7,664 bases of DNA from Saprospiraceae bacterium (GTDB lineage Bacteria; Bacteroidota; Bacteroidia; Chitinophagales; Saprospiraceae). The notes under the pieces were generated by a model. That model saw only the letters and a list, made by a program, of their open reading frames with translations, was not told the origin of the DNA and did no database searches. Below are positions 1-5,167 of the stretch, one piece after another (positions within the stretch are counted from its first letter, which is position 1; the number at the start of each line of letters is the position of its first letter). Location of the stretch: the NCBI GenBank assembly GCA_027031185.1, contig JALVEF010000429.1:1-7664 (forward strand), written 5' to 3'. The position numbers and the translations under genes are program-made.

Positions 1-2
1 AG

Positions 3-84
3 GAACAATAAAACCTATAAGCTTTCCAAAACCTTATAGGTTTGAGTGGTCGGTTGCCCAAATTAATACGCAGAGATGCGCGGG
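3..84 (+). repeat. 82-bp intergenic repeat, copy 1
   Basis: This stretch matches 324-405 over its whole length with four substitutions (positions 7, 22, 64 and 73). It opens with an inverted repeat: arms 11-25 and 29-43 around the loop CCA, with one mismatched pair caused by C at 22. After the hairpin comes a shared non-palindromic part that reads GAGTGGTCGGTTGCCCAA and ends near GATGCGCGGG. It lies at the window edge, so the element may begin further left. It has no coding potential that I would trust. Confidence 0.9.
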
Positions 85-99
85 ATGAATCAGGTATTG

Positions 100-119
100 C
101 CGTCGGCTTAAGCCGACGG
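100..119. repeat. Perfect 20-bp palindrome
   Basis: CCGTCGGCTT is followed directly by its reverse complement AAGCCGACGG, giving a loopless perfect palindrome. It belongs to the palindrome cluster between 100 and 498. A 20-bp perfect palindrome could bind a dimeric protein or form a cruciform or RNA hairpin. Here the neighbouring palindromes of different sequence make a repeat-family origin more likely than a specific operator. Confidence 0.85.
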
Positions 120-141
120 TAAGAAAGCCCAAAAAACAATC

Positions 142-155
142 GGGGCTTTAGCCCC
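142..155. repeat. Short palindrome GGGGCT-TT-AGCCCC
   Basis: Six-base arms GGGGCT and AGCCCC enclose TT. It is one of several short palindromes of differing sequence but similar design (5-10 bp arms, 0-4 base centre) in the gene-free left end. Confidence 0.75.
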
Positions 156-175
156 ATCAGCCGGCAAAGTAGCCC

Positions 176-213
176 AAAGTCCAACCGAAATTCAAGCTCC
201 GTAGGAGCGAAAC
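176..213 (+). repeat. 38-bp direct repeat, copy 1 (contains GCTCC-GTA-GGAGC palindrome)
   Basis: These 38 bases are identical to 461-498. The unit contains the small palindrome GCTCC-GTA-GGAGC at 196-208, followed by GAAAC. The two copies lie 285 bases apart, while the two 82-bp units lie 321 bases apart. The block was therefore not simply duplicated as a whole; the spacing between units differs. Confidence 0.92.
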
Positions 214-250
214 AAATTTCTAAACGCTGATTGGAATGCGTAATCGTGTC

Positions 251-264
251 GCTCCTGACGGAGC
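251..264. repeat. Short palindrome GCTCC-TGAC-GGAGC
   Basis: Five-base arms GCTCC and GGAGC enclose TGAC. The arms are the same as in the palindromes at 196-208, 301-315 and 481-493, so these four belong to one family with centres GTA, TGAC, TAC and GTA. Confidence 0.75.
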
Positions 265-300
265 TAAATTACTGGGGAGCAGCCACTATTACAAAGGTAC

Positions 301-315
301 AGCTCCTACGGAGCT
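301..315. repeat. Short palindrome AGCTCC-TAC-GGAGCT
   Basis: Six-base arms AGCTCC and GGAGCT enclose TAC. This is the reverse-complement orientation of the GTA-centred members at 196-208 and 481-493. It lies just in front of the second 82-bp repeat. Confidence 0.78.
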
Positions 316-323
316 TACTAAAC

Positions 324-405
324 GAACGATAAAACCTATAAGGTTTCCAAAACCTTATAGGTTTGAGTGGTCGGTTGCCCAAACTAATACGCGGAGATGC
401 GCGGG
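324..405 (+). repeat. 82-bp intergenic repeat, copy 2, with perfect 15-bp hairpin
   Basis: This is the better-preserved copy of the unit at 3-84. Its inverted repeat is perfect: arms 332-346 (AAACCTATAAGGTTT) and 350-364 (AAACCTTATAGGTTT) around the 3-base loop CCA at 347-349. The tail to 405 matches copy 1. Directly after it a further small hairpin pairs GGGTGG (403-408) with CCACCC (422-427). No long T run follows the stem, so it is not an ordinary intrinsic terminator. A dispersed, non-coding, hairpin-headed repeat is the simplest reading. Confidence 0.9.
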
Positions 406-431
406 TGGCGAATTTTGGAAACCACCCATGC

Positions 432-446
432 CGTCCCGTAGGGACG
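432..446. repeat. Short palindrome CGTCCC-GTA-GGGACG
   Basis: Six-base arms CGTCCC and GGGACG enclose GTA. The centre and layout match the GCTCC-GTA-GGAGC members although the arm sequence differs. Compensating changes on both arms indicate that the hairpin shape, rather than the sequence, is what is kept. Confidence 0.8.
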
Positions 447-460
447 CAACCTTTGTAGGC

Positions 461-498
461 AAAGTCCAACCGAAATTCAAGCTCCGTAGGAGCGAAAC
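461..498 (+). repeat. 38-bp direct repeat, copy 2 (contains GCTCC-GTA-GGAGC palindrome)
   Basis: This is an exact copy of 176-213, with its palindrome at 481-493. It follows closely after the CGTCCC-GTA-GGGACG palindrome at 432-446, through the linker GCAACCTTTGTAGGC. Paired palindromes joined by a short linker suggest a composite repeat unit rather than chance similarity. Confidence 0.92.
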
Positions 499-500
499 TT

Positions 501-585
501 GTCGAAACCATCCACTTCTCAAATCTCCATTCGTTAATCGGTGTTCGATATTCCCAAGTCCCAAACCTGTTCGTAACGGGTATAA
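501..585 (+). repeat. Gene-proximal repeat, copy A (upstream of tatD)
   Basis: This stretch is a near-identical copy, in opposite orientation, of 4800-4884. The two differ by one base of length near GTCGAAACC and a handful of substitutions. The core TCGTTAATCGGTGTTCGA, then CCCAAGTCCCAAACCTGTTC, is shared. Copy A points into tatD and copy B points into the DUF937 gene, so both sit in the same orientation before a start codon. The right end reads GGGTATAAAATTTG, which resembles a Bacteroidota promoter -7 region, so the repeat may contribute promoter sequence. Confidence 0.88.
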
Positions 586-596
586 AATTTGAGCAC

Positions 597-604
597 TACC
601 TTTG
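597..604 (+). promoter_or_regulatory. Candidate Bacteroidota -7 promoter box for tatD
   Basis: TACCTTTG fits the TAnnTTTG -7 consensus of the Bacteroidota primary sigma factor exactly. It ends 27 bases before the chosen ATG at 632. A good -33 TTG element at the usual spacing is missing; the closest is TTCG at 570-573, 23 bases upstream. A second, poorer -7-like match (TAAAATTTG, 583-591) lies just before. Placement and motif support a promoter, but the start site is not proven. Confidence 0.5.
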
Positions 605-631
605 CGCCGTGAAAGCTCAAAGCAAACGACG

Positions 632-1402
632 ATGATAGACACCCACGCCCACCTGTTTGAAAAACGATTTAAGGAAGACCGCGACGAGGTCGTACAGCGC
701 GCCCGCAAAGCCGGCATAAAAAAAATCTTGCTACCCAATATAGACGCCGGGACGATGGACGCCACCGACGGGCTGGCAGAAGACTATCCCGATATCTGCT
801 TTGCCGCTATGGGTCTGCACCCTACCCACGTGCGTGAGGACTATAAAGACCAGCTGGATGCCATCAAAGCACGTCTTTTTTCCGGCAAATATTACGCCGT
901 CGGTGAAATCGGGATAGATTTGTACTGGGATACGCACTTTAAAGATGAGCAGATAGATGCCTTCCTGACCCAAGTGCGATGGGCCAAAGAGTTGAACTTA
1001 CCCATCATCATTCACGCCCGCAATTCGCTGGACCTGCTCATTGACCTGGTGCGAAGCGAACAAGACGGGGTTTTGCGCGGTGTATTCCACTGCTTTACCG
1101 GAGATACACCACAGGCCCGCGCCATTATGGATTTGGGCTTTATGCTCGGCATCGGCGGCATCGTGACTTTCAGGAGTGCCGACCTCAGCCGCGTGGTGGC
1201 CGAAATTGGTGCGGACCGGTTGGTACTGGAAACGGATGCGCCCTATTTAGCACCTGCGCCCTTCCGCGGCAAACGAAACGAAAGCGCCTTTCTGCCATAT
1301 ATCCGCGACAAGGTGGCTGAGCTTGTGCACATGCCCGCCGAAGAAGTGGAAACGATCACCGACAATAACGCCGAAATGCTGTTTTGGCCACAAAAAGCGT
1401 AG
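632..1402 (+). CDS. tatD: TatD-family metal-dependent deoxyribonuclease
   Basis: This is a complete 256-residue protein of the TatD amidohydrolase-fold family, cytoplasmic Mg2+/divalent-metal DNases linked to DNA repair and turnover. All family landmarks are visible in order: the N-terminal metal motif DTHAHLF (H5, H7), GLHPTHV (61-67), AVGEIGID with the metal-bridging glutamate E92, IIIHARNS with H128, FHCFTG with H153, and LETDAPYLAP with D202, followed by RNESAFLPYI near the C-terminus. The length matches the usual 255-265 residues. I start at ATG 632 because it puts MIDTHAH at the N-terminus as in relatives; an in-frame TTG at 602 would add ten unconserved residues and overlap the promoter box. 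There is no Shine-Dalgarno sequence, as is normal in this phylum. The family has several paralogues (TatD, YcfH, YjjV) that I cannot tell apart here. It appears monocistronic, with a repeat-rich region in front and a tRNA gene behind. Confidence 0.95.
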   Translation: MIDTHAHLFEKRFKEDRDEVVQRARKAGIKKILLPNIDAGTMDATDGLAEDYPDICFAAMGLHPTHVREDYKDQLDAIKARLFSGKYYAVGEIGIDLYWDTHFKDEQIDAFLTQVRWAKELNLPIIIHARNSLDLLIDLVRSEQDGVLRGVFHCFTGDTPQARAIMDLGFMLGIGGIVTFRSADLSRVVAEIGADRLVLETDAPYLAPAPFRGKRNESAFLPYIRDKVAELVHMPAEEVETITDNNAEMLFWPQKA

Positions 1403-1585
1403 TTTTCAAGAAAAATTTACTTTTTTTGCGGCAGAAAAACTTTGATTTCCGATATTTGCAATACATTAGCGCAGACTATTGGAAACAATACGGTCTTCCC
1501 GCACAATGTATCTCTCGGATATCAGACCACTATGAGAGGGCTTGCGTGTACATCAAACCGCCCGACAGGTTGATTTTCGAGTTTC
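1403..1585. other. Intergenic gap between tatD and tRNA-Ser
   Basis: This 183-base, fairly AT-rich stretch holds no gene that I can support. The T-run CTTTTTTTG at about 1421-1429 is not preceded by a convincing stem, so I do not call a terminator for tatD. Somewhere here a promoter for the tRNA would be expected, but no clean TTG / TAnnTTTG pair is visible. Confidence 0.5.
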
Positions 1586-1676
1586 GGAGAGTTGTCCGAG
1601 TGGCTTAAGGAGCACGCTTGGAAAGCGTGTGTACGCCAAAAGCGTACCAAGGGTTCGAATCCCTTACTCTCCGCCA
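1586..1676 (+). tRNA. tRNA-Ser (anticodon GGA), CCA encoded
   Basis: The sequence folds as a class II tRNA with a long variable arm. The acceptor stem pairs GGAGAGT (1586-1592) with ACTCTCC (1666-1672). The anticodon stem CACGC/GCGTG (1613-1617, 1625-1629) encloses the loop TTGGAAA, placing anticodon GGA at 1620-1622. The variable arm pairs TACGC with GCGTA around CAAAA, and the T arm pairs AAGGG with CCCTT around TTCGAAT. G1673 is the discriminator base expected for serine tRNAs, and the 3' CCA (1674-1676) is encoded. It reads UCC and UCU codons. The ExbB start codon lies only 48 bases downstream, so the tRNA could be the first unit of that transcript. Confidence 0.97.
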
Positions 1677-1724
1677 GGAATCACACCGGAGTGAAATTCA
1701 TCGTTCAATGCTAAACCTTTGACT

Positions 1725-2462
1725 ATGCGTAAATTAGTTGGACTAATTGCTGTTTTTGTTTTGACTGTGGTGCTGCTCAGTCCCGCCCTTATGGCCCAGG
1801 ACGCCACCGAAGCAGCCACATCAGGAGGCGGCTTCCAGATCATCAAGAAATACTTCATTGATGGAGGCTGGGTCTTCATGTCCTTTGTCTTGGCGGCCCT
1901 GATTCTGGGCCTCGCCTTTGCCATCGAGCGCATCATCACACTCAGTCTGGCTTCCACCAATACCGACAAATTGATGGAAAAACTGGACGAGCACCTGCGT
2001 ACCGGTGACATGGATGGGGCGATGGAGCTGACCAAAGCCACACCCGGCCCCACAGCAAGTGTCTTGTACGAAGGCCTGCGCCACGCTGACCAGGGACCCG
2101 AGGCCGTCGAAAAGGCGATCGTCTCTTACGGCAGTGTCCAAATGGGCTTGTTGGAGCGCGGTTTGGTTTGGATTGCCCTCTTTATCGCACTGGCTCCGAT
2201 GCTCGGTTTTATGGGTACCGTCATCGGTATGATCCAAGCCTTCGACAACATTGAAGCATCCGGTGACCTCTCTCCCAGCGTCGTGGCCGGCGGTATCAAA
2301 GTGGCCCTGCTCACCACCGTCTTCGGTCTGATCGTCGCCATCATCCTGCAAATTCTCTATAACTACATCGTCTCCAAAATTGACGGTATCACCCAACGAA
2401 TGGAAGAAGCCTCTTTCGGCCTGGTAGATCTCTTGTACAAGCACAAGTACAAAAAGGCTTAA
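1725..2462 (+). CDS. exbB: ExbB/TolQ/MotA-family proton channel subunit
   Basis: This 245-residue inner-membrane protein is the channel-forming partner of ExbD-type proteins. Such complexes use the proton-motive force to drive a periplasm-spanning partner such as TonB or TolA. An N-terminal hydrophobic segment (about 4-22) ending in ALMAQD resembles a signal peptide or extra helix. The three family helices follow at about 48-70, 146-172 and 190-217. The conserved channel-lining stretches GFMGTVIGM (161-169) and ALLTTVFGL (194-202) keep the polar threonines typical of ExbB and TolQ. The middle cytoplasmic region contains the usual EKLDEHLRTGDMDGAMEL-type helical segment. I use ATG 1725; a TTG at 1719 adds only two residues. 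Downstream are a small membrane protein and two ExbD genes on the same strand with short gaps. Which outer partner it energises cannot be told from the window. Confidence 0.93.
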   Translation: MRKLVGLIAVFVLTVVLLSPALMAQDATEAATSGGGFQIIKKYFIDGGWVFMSFVLAALILGLAFAIERIITLSLASTNTDKLMEKLDEHLRTGDMDGAMELTKATPGPTASVLYEGLRHADQGPEAVEKAIVSYGSVQMGLLERGLVWIALFIALAPMLGFMGTVIGMIQAFDNIEASGDLSPSVVAGGIKVALLTTVFGLIVAIILQILYNYIVSKIDGITQRMEEASFGLVDLLYKHKYKKA

Positions 2463-2525
2463 TGCGATTTTCAGACCGTTTTTCTCAACCATCGCACACC
2501 AAAAGCGGTGAAAAACACGTCAATT

Positions 2526-2945
2526 ATGTACGCACTATTAAATAAACGCGGTCAGCTGATTGCCTTCTTGGTGGGAGCGGTCGTAGTGTTGCTCCACATC
2601 TTTACGGGCATGAAAGGCAATTATGATCTGGGCTTGTGGGCCGGCATCTTGCTGACGATCGTCGCTTTTGTCGTGATGCTCATCGGCATCGCCAAGTATT
2701 TCGCCCAAAACCCGCGACAGATCAAAGTCTTGCTGGGCTTTATCGGTATTCTCGCTTTTGTCGCCGTCGTGATTATGCTCAGCTCCGGCAATGCGCCGGC
2801 CGCTTTGCAGGACACCATCCAACGGCACGGCATCACGCCCGGTATCTATAAATACATCAACGGCAGCGTCAATGCCACGCTCATCTTGCTCGGTTTGTCT
2901 TTTGTCGGCTTGATCGTATCTGAGATCGTCTCGATGTTTAAATAA
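2526..2945 (+). CDS. Four-helix membrane protein of unknown function in the exb cluster
   Basis: I do not recognise a named family. The product is about 139 residues and almost wholly hydrophobic, with four predicted membrane helices at about 9-27, 35-59, 65-86 and 115-136. A short soluble loop (about 88-114) contains GNAPAAL and HGITPGIYKYINGS. It lies 63 bases after exbB and 15 bases before the first exbD, on the same strand, so it is probably co-transcribed. From memory, similar small membrane proteins sit at this place in other Bacteroidota ExbB-ExbD-ExbD clusters, but I could not check that. An accessory or stabilising subunit of the proton-channel complex is a reasonable inference, no more. 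I prefer ATG 2526 (MYALLNKRG); an in-frame GTG at 2508 would add six residues. Confidence 0.85.
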   Translation: MYALLNKRGQLIAFLVGAVVVLLHIFTGMKGNYDLGLWAGILLTIVAFVVMLIGIAKYFAQNPRQIKVLLGFIGILAFVAVVIMLSSGNAPAALQDTIQRHGITPGIYKYINGSVNATLILLGLSFVGLIVSEIVSMFK

Positions 2946-2960
2946 TCAAAAGCATCCATC

Positions 2961-3512
2961 ATGGCACGAAACAAGCGCGAAGTAAGTGAAGTCAATGCCA
3001 GCTCAATGGCGGATATCGCCTTCTTGCTGCTGGTATTCTTCCTCGTGACCACTACGCTCAATCCCGACAAGGGCATCACCGTCAAGTTGCCGCCTTGGAC
3101 CGAAGATCAGGCACAGGATGAAACCAAAATGAAAAAGCGCAATATCTTCTCCGTCCTGGTCAACGCCAACAACGAACTACTCGTCCGTGGCGAGCCGGCC
3201 GATGTGGACAACTTGCGCGAACGCGCCAAGGAATTTATCGCCAACCCGTCCCATCGCCCCGACCTGGCCGAGTCACCCAACAAGGCCATCATCACCTTGA
3301 AAAATGACCGCGGCACCAAGTACGAGACCTACATCAAAGTGTACAACGAACTGAAAGCCGCCTACCGGGAGCTTTGGGACGAAGAAAGCCAGCGACTCTA
3401 CGGCGTACCTTACAGTGAAGACATGCCCATCGCACAAAAGAAGAAAATCCGCAGCAAGTATCCATTCGTCTTGTCCGAAGCCGAACCTACGGCTTATGGT
3501 GAAGAAGAGTAA
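2961..3512 (+). CDS. exbD: ExbD/TolR-family biopolymer transport protein (first of two)
   Basis: This is a 183-residue single-pass inner-membrane protein. A short basic cytoplasmic tail (MARNKREVSE) leads into one helix (about 17-34) that carries the family's proton-relaying aspartate, D18 in SSMADIAFLLLVFF, equivalent to D25 of E. coli ExbD. After VTTTLNPDKGITVKLPPW comes a periplasmic domain of about 140 residues with the alternating strand/helix character of the family (SVLVNANNELLVRG; AIITLKNDRGTKYETYIKVY). It is longer than E. coli ExbD (141 residues), mainly through an acidic C-terminal tail ending in YGEEE. It would work with the ExbB-like channel encoded upstream and is followed after 17 bases by a second, different ExbD. 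No ribosome binding site is visible. Confidence 0.93.
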   Translation: MARNKREVSEVNASSMADIAFLLLVFFLVTTTLNPDKGITVKLPPWTEDQAQDETKMKKRNIFSVLVNANNELLVRGEPADVDNLRERAKEFIANPSHRPDLAESPNKAIITLKNDRGTKYETYIKVYNELKAAYRELWDEESQRLYGVPYSEDMPIAQKKKIRSKYPFVLSEAEPTAYGEEE

Positions 3513-3529
3513 AACCCAAATGCGCAGCT

Positions 3530-4003
3530 ATGTCTAGGTTTAAGAAAAAAACGGATAAAGGCACGCCTGGTATCTCCACGGCTTCGCTTCCGGATATTGT
3601 CTTCATGCTCCTGTTTTTCTTTATGGTTGCTACCAAAATGCGGGACGCTTCCATCATGGTCAAAAGCAATGTCCCCCAAGCCACCGAACTTGTCAAACTG
3701 GAGCACAAAAACCTGGTCATGCCCATATTTATCGGCCAGCCACTCAAGCGATATCAAGCCGTCTATGGCACATCACCCCGGGTACAGTTGGGCGACAAGT
3801 TTGCCGACGACCCTAGTGAAATTGCCTTCTTCGTCCAAAAATTCAGAGCCAAAATACCCGAAGCACAGCATGGGATGATTTTCGCATCTATCAAAGGGGA
3901 CAAGGACATTACCTGCGGCATCGTCTCCGATGTAAAAACAGAGCTTCGCAAAGTCGGCCAACTCAAAGTCAACTACTCCGCCAAGCCGAGGCCTAAAAAG
4001 TAA
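3530..4003 (+). CDS. exbD: ExbD/TolR-family biopolymer transport protein (second of two)
   Basis: This is a 157-residue second ExbD paralogue. A basic, glycine-rich tail (MSRFKKKTDKGTPG) precedes one helix (about 22-37) whose aspartate D22, in SLPDIVFMLLFFFMV, is the expected proton carrier. The periplasmic part contains VPQATELVKLEHKNLVMPIF, a segment around FADDPSEIAFFVQKFR, and ends ...GQLKVNYSAKPRPKK. It shows little similarity to the first ExbD outside the helix, so the pair probably form distinct roles or a hetero-oligomer rather than a recent duplication. Both keep the aspartate, so both are likely active. It is the last gene of the cluster; a strong terminator follows 37 bases downstream. 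Confidence 0.92.
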   Translation: MSRFKKKTDKGTPGISTASLPDIVFMLLFFFMVATKMRDASIMVKSNVPQATELVKLEHKNLVMPIFIGQPLKRYQAVYGTSPRVQLGDKFADDPSEIAFFVQKFRAKIPEAQHGMIFASIKGDKDITCGIVSDVKTELRKVGQLKVNYSAKPRPKK

Positions 4004-4040
4004 TCCGCTTATGAAGCAACGGCAGGCACGTCGGCTCAAA

Positions 4041-4084
4041 GGCACAAAAAAAGCCGCTACGGGCGTAGCGGCTTTTTTTGTGCC
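4041..4084. terminator. Bidirectional intrinsic terminator between convergent genes
   Basis: A perfect 20-bp inverted repeat: arms 4041-4060 and 4065-4084 with loop GGGC. The GC-rich core GCCGCTAC/GTAGCGGC is flanked by seven A (4046-4052) on one side and seven T (4073-4079) on the other. Each strand therefore gives a stem followed by a U-run. It ends the exb cluster on the + strand and the DUF937 gene, whose stop lies 11 bases beyond, on the - strand. Confidence 0.95.
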
Positions 4085-4095
4085 TTACGGTGGAT

Positions 4096-4707
4096 TTATT
4101 TCCCAAAGAATTTGTTAAACAAACCCTTACCCAGGTTGCCGGCCAGATCATCCAGGATGCTGCCATCACCGTCGGCATCCAAAAACTTCTCGATCAGGCT
4201 GTGATGTGCTGCCCGTTGGGTGTTGGTCTGTACGGCACCGTTGAGCAGGTTAAACAGATCACCGATGCCCAAACCTGCCTGACGGCGCTGACGGCCCAGG
4301 GCGCCCATTACCAGCGGAGCCAGCATCGCCATCAGACTACCCGATTGGCTATTGGACAAGCCGCTGATGCGCGACAACATGTCAAACACTCCACTTTGAC
4401 GCTCACCGAGCAGATGATTCAGGATGCCCATACCATTGGCCGCACGGCTATTGCCGGTAAAATTACCCCCGATAAAGTCCATGACATTATCCAGGATACT
4501 GCCGTCATGATCGCGATCCAGCGCATTGACAAAGGCATTTCCCCGTTCCGGGTCAGCAGCCTGGCGCTTCATAGAACTGACCAACGCCGCCAACGCCGCA
4601 TCCACTGCCGACTCCGTCTGCTGGGGATTCTCTGCCCCGATCTTCTCCGTCAAACCATTGATGACGTCCGGCGTCATCTGTTGTTTAATCAAGTCAATAA
4701 TGTCCAT
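4096..4707 (-). CDS. DUF937 family protein with two DxDxDG loops
   Basis: This is a 203-residue soluble protein with the features of the DUF937 family (relatives include YidB-like proteins), whose function is unknown. The N-terminus MDIIDLIKQQMTPDVINGL and the glycine/leucine-rich helices are typical. Two acidic loops of the calcium-binding type are visible: DRDHDGSILD (64-73) and DADGDGSILDD (177-187). They lie 113 residues apart, near the two ends of the protein. Between them are ANGMGILNHLLGERQSG and SLMAMLAPLVMGALGRQRR, segments typical of the family. The acidic loops resemble EF-hand or dockerin loops but lack the position-12 glutamate, so calcium binding is only a possibility. I start at ATG 4707 because upstream in-frame codons to 4794 give an unconserved cysteine/arginine-rich extension. 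The gene stands alone, with its own repeat-bearing upstream region and a shared terminator. Confidence 0.85.
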   Translation of the reverse strand: MDIIDLIKQQMTPDVINGLTEKIGAENPQQTESAVDAALAALVSSMKRQAADPERGNAFVNALDRDHDGSILDNVMDFIGGNFTGNSRAANGMGILNHLLGERQSGVFDMLSRISGLSNSQSGSLMAMLAPLVMGALGRQRRQAGLGIGDLFNLLNGAVQTNTQRAAHHSLIEKFLDADGDGSILDDLAGNLGKGLFNKFFGK

Positions 4708-4799
4708 CTGTAATGATTTAAGTGAACGGCACCTATATGGGCACCGAAATTGGAACACACAATGGGCCCCAATGGTTGAAACGCCGCCGCCCAAGGAAT

Positions 4800-4884
4800 A
4801 TTATACTCGTTACGAACAGGTTTGGGACTTGGGAATGTCGAACACCGATTAACGAATGAAGATTTGAGAAGTGGGCGGTTCGAC
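4800..4884 (-). repeat. Gene-proximal repeat, copy B (upstream of DUF937 gene)
   Basis: Read on the - strand, this matches 501-585 at roughly nine bases in ten. The longest shared run extends through CCCAAGTCCCAAACCTGTTC to GTAACG. It lies about 95 bases upstream of the DUF937 start and points toward it, as copy A points toward tatD. On the - strand its end reads GAGTATAATATTCC. Confidence 0.88.
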
Positions 4885-4897
4885 TAGCTCAGGGATT

Positions 4898-4972
4898 CAT
4901 TCTTAAATCTCAAATCGGTATTCCTTGTTCGATATTCAATCGTCCCAAAACACATCGCGTTGGGTATATTTG
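4898..4972 (+). repeat. Diverged copy C of the gene-proximal repeat
   Basis: This stretch keeps the order of copy A's landmarks with diverged spacers: TCTCAAAT, TTCGATATTC, GTCCCAAA, then GGGTATATTTG. It faces rightward, opposite to neighbouring copy B, making an imperfect inverted pair. The end, TATATTTG at 4965-4972, fits the TAnnTTTG -7 consensus, but no -33 element is evident and no gene follows on the + strand. The relation to A and B is by eye and needs alignment. Confidence 0.5.
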
Positions 4973-5051
4973 CCATTACGGTGGCACTCCCATTTCCAAA
5001 ACAACTCCGCAATCGGATACATTTCCGGATGAGACTATTCCGCTCAACCAC

Positions 5052-5070
5052 ACACACCCACCGGGTGTGT
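5052..5070. repeat. GC-rich stem-loop downstream of the T9SS protein gene
   Basis: Perfect 8-bp arms ACACACCC (5052-5059) and GGGTGTGT (5063-5070) enclose ACC. The stem lies about 100 bases beyond the stop codon of the - strand gene. It could end or stabilise that transcript, but there is no U-run on the - strand side; on the + strand only CCCCTTTT follows. I therefore list it as a structure, not as a proven terminator. Confidence 0.55.
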
Positions 5071-5167
5071 CCCCTTTTAAAGAAAAACGCACCGCTGTCC
5101 CGCTTTGACATAGACACTTACCCGTGGAACATAAAAGCGTGGGCAAATACACGGCTAATTATCATTC

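Larger units (their letters stand above)
4708..5167. other. Gene-free region with inverted repeat copies and a stem-loop
   Basis: These 460 bases separate the DUF937 gene from the 3' end of the large secreted-protein gene; both are on the - strand. The stretch holds repeat copy B (4800-4884), diverged copy C in opposite orientation (4898-4972) and a stem-loop at 5052-5070. GATTTGAGA (4861-4869) pairs with TCTCAAATC (4908-4916), part of the inverted relation of B and C. Short open frames here show no recognisable protein features. The left part must contain the DUF937 promoter; TATAAT on the - strand (4805-4800) at the end of copy B is one candidate. Confidence 0.7.

Noticed and set aside
236..592. 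118-residue open frame on the + strand (and overlapping frames on the - strand) at the left end
   Set aside because: It runs through the hairpins and direct repeats and contains repeat-derived peptide segments twice over. There are no domain features and no sensible start context.
1..600. CRISPR array in the left-end repeats
   Set aside because: Repeats of two different sizes occur only twice each, at irregular spacing, and no cas gene is present.
602..631. TTG start for the TatD protein, ten residues upstream
   Set aside because: The added residues are unconserved, the TTG lies inside the TACCTTTG promoter box, and ATG 632 gives the family-standard MIDTHAH start.
1384..1608. 74-residue open frame overlapping the end of tatD and running into the tRNA gene
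   Set aside because: It overlaps two well-supported genes in another frame and has no recognisable features.
1725..4003. GldL/GldM gliding-motility motor or flagellar MotAB instead of ExbBD
   Set aside because: GldL has two helices and GldM is far larger than these proteins. MotB would carry an OmpA-like peptidoglycan-binding domain, which is absent. The short ExbD proteins with the SMADIAFLL-type helix fit ExbBD.
4078..4713. 211-residue open frame on the + strand opposite the DUF937 gene
   Set aside because: It mirrors the whole DUF937 gene, begins inside the terminator and has low-complexity Thr/Gln/Asp composition typical of an antisense shadow.
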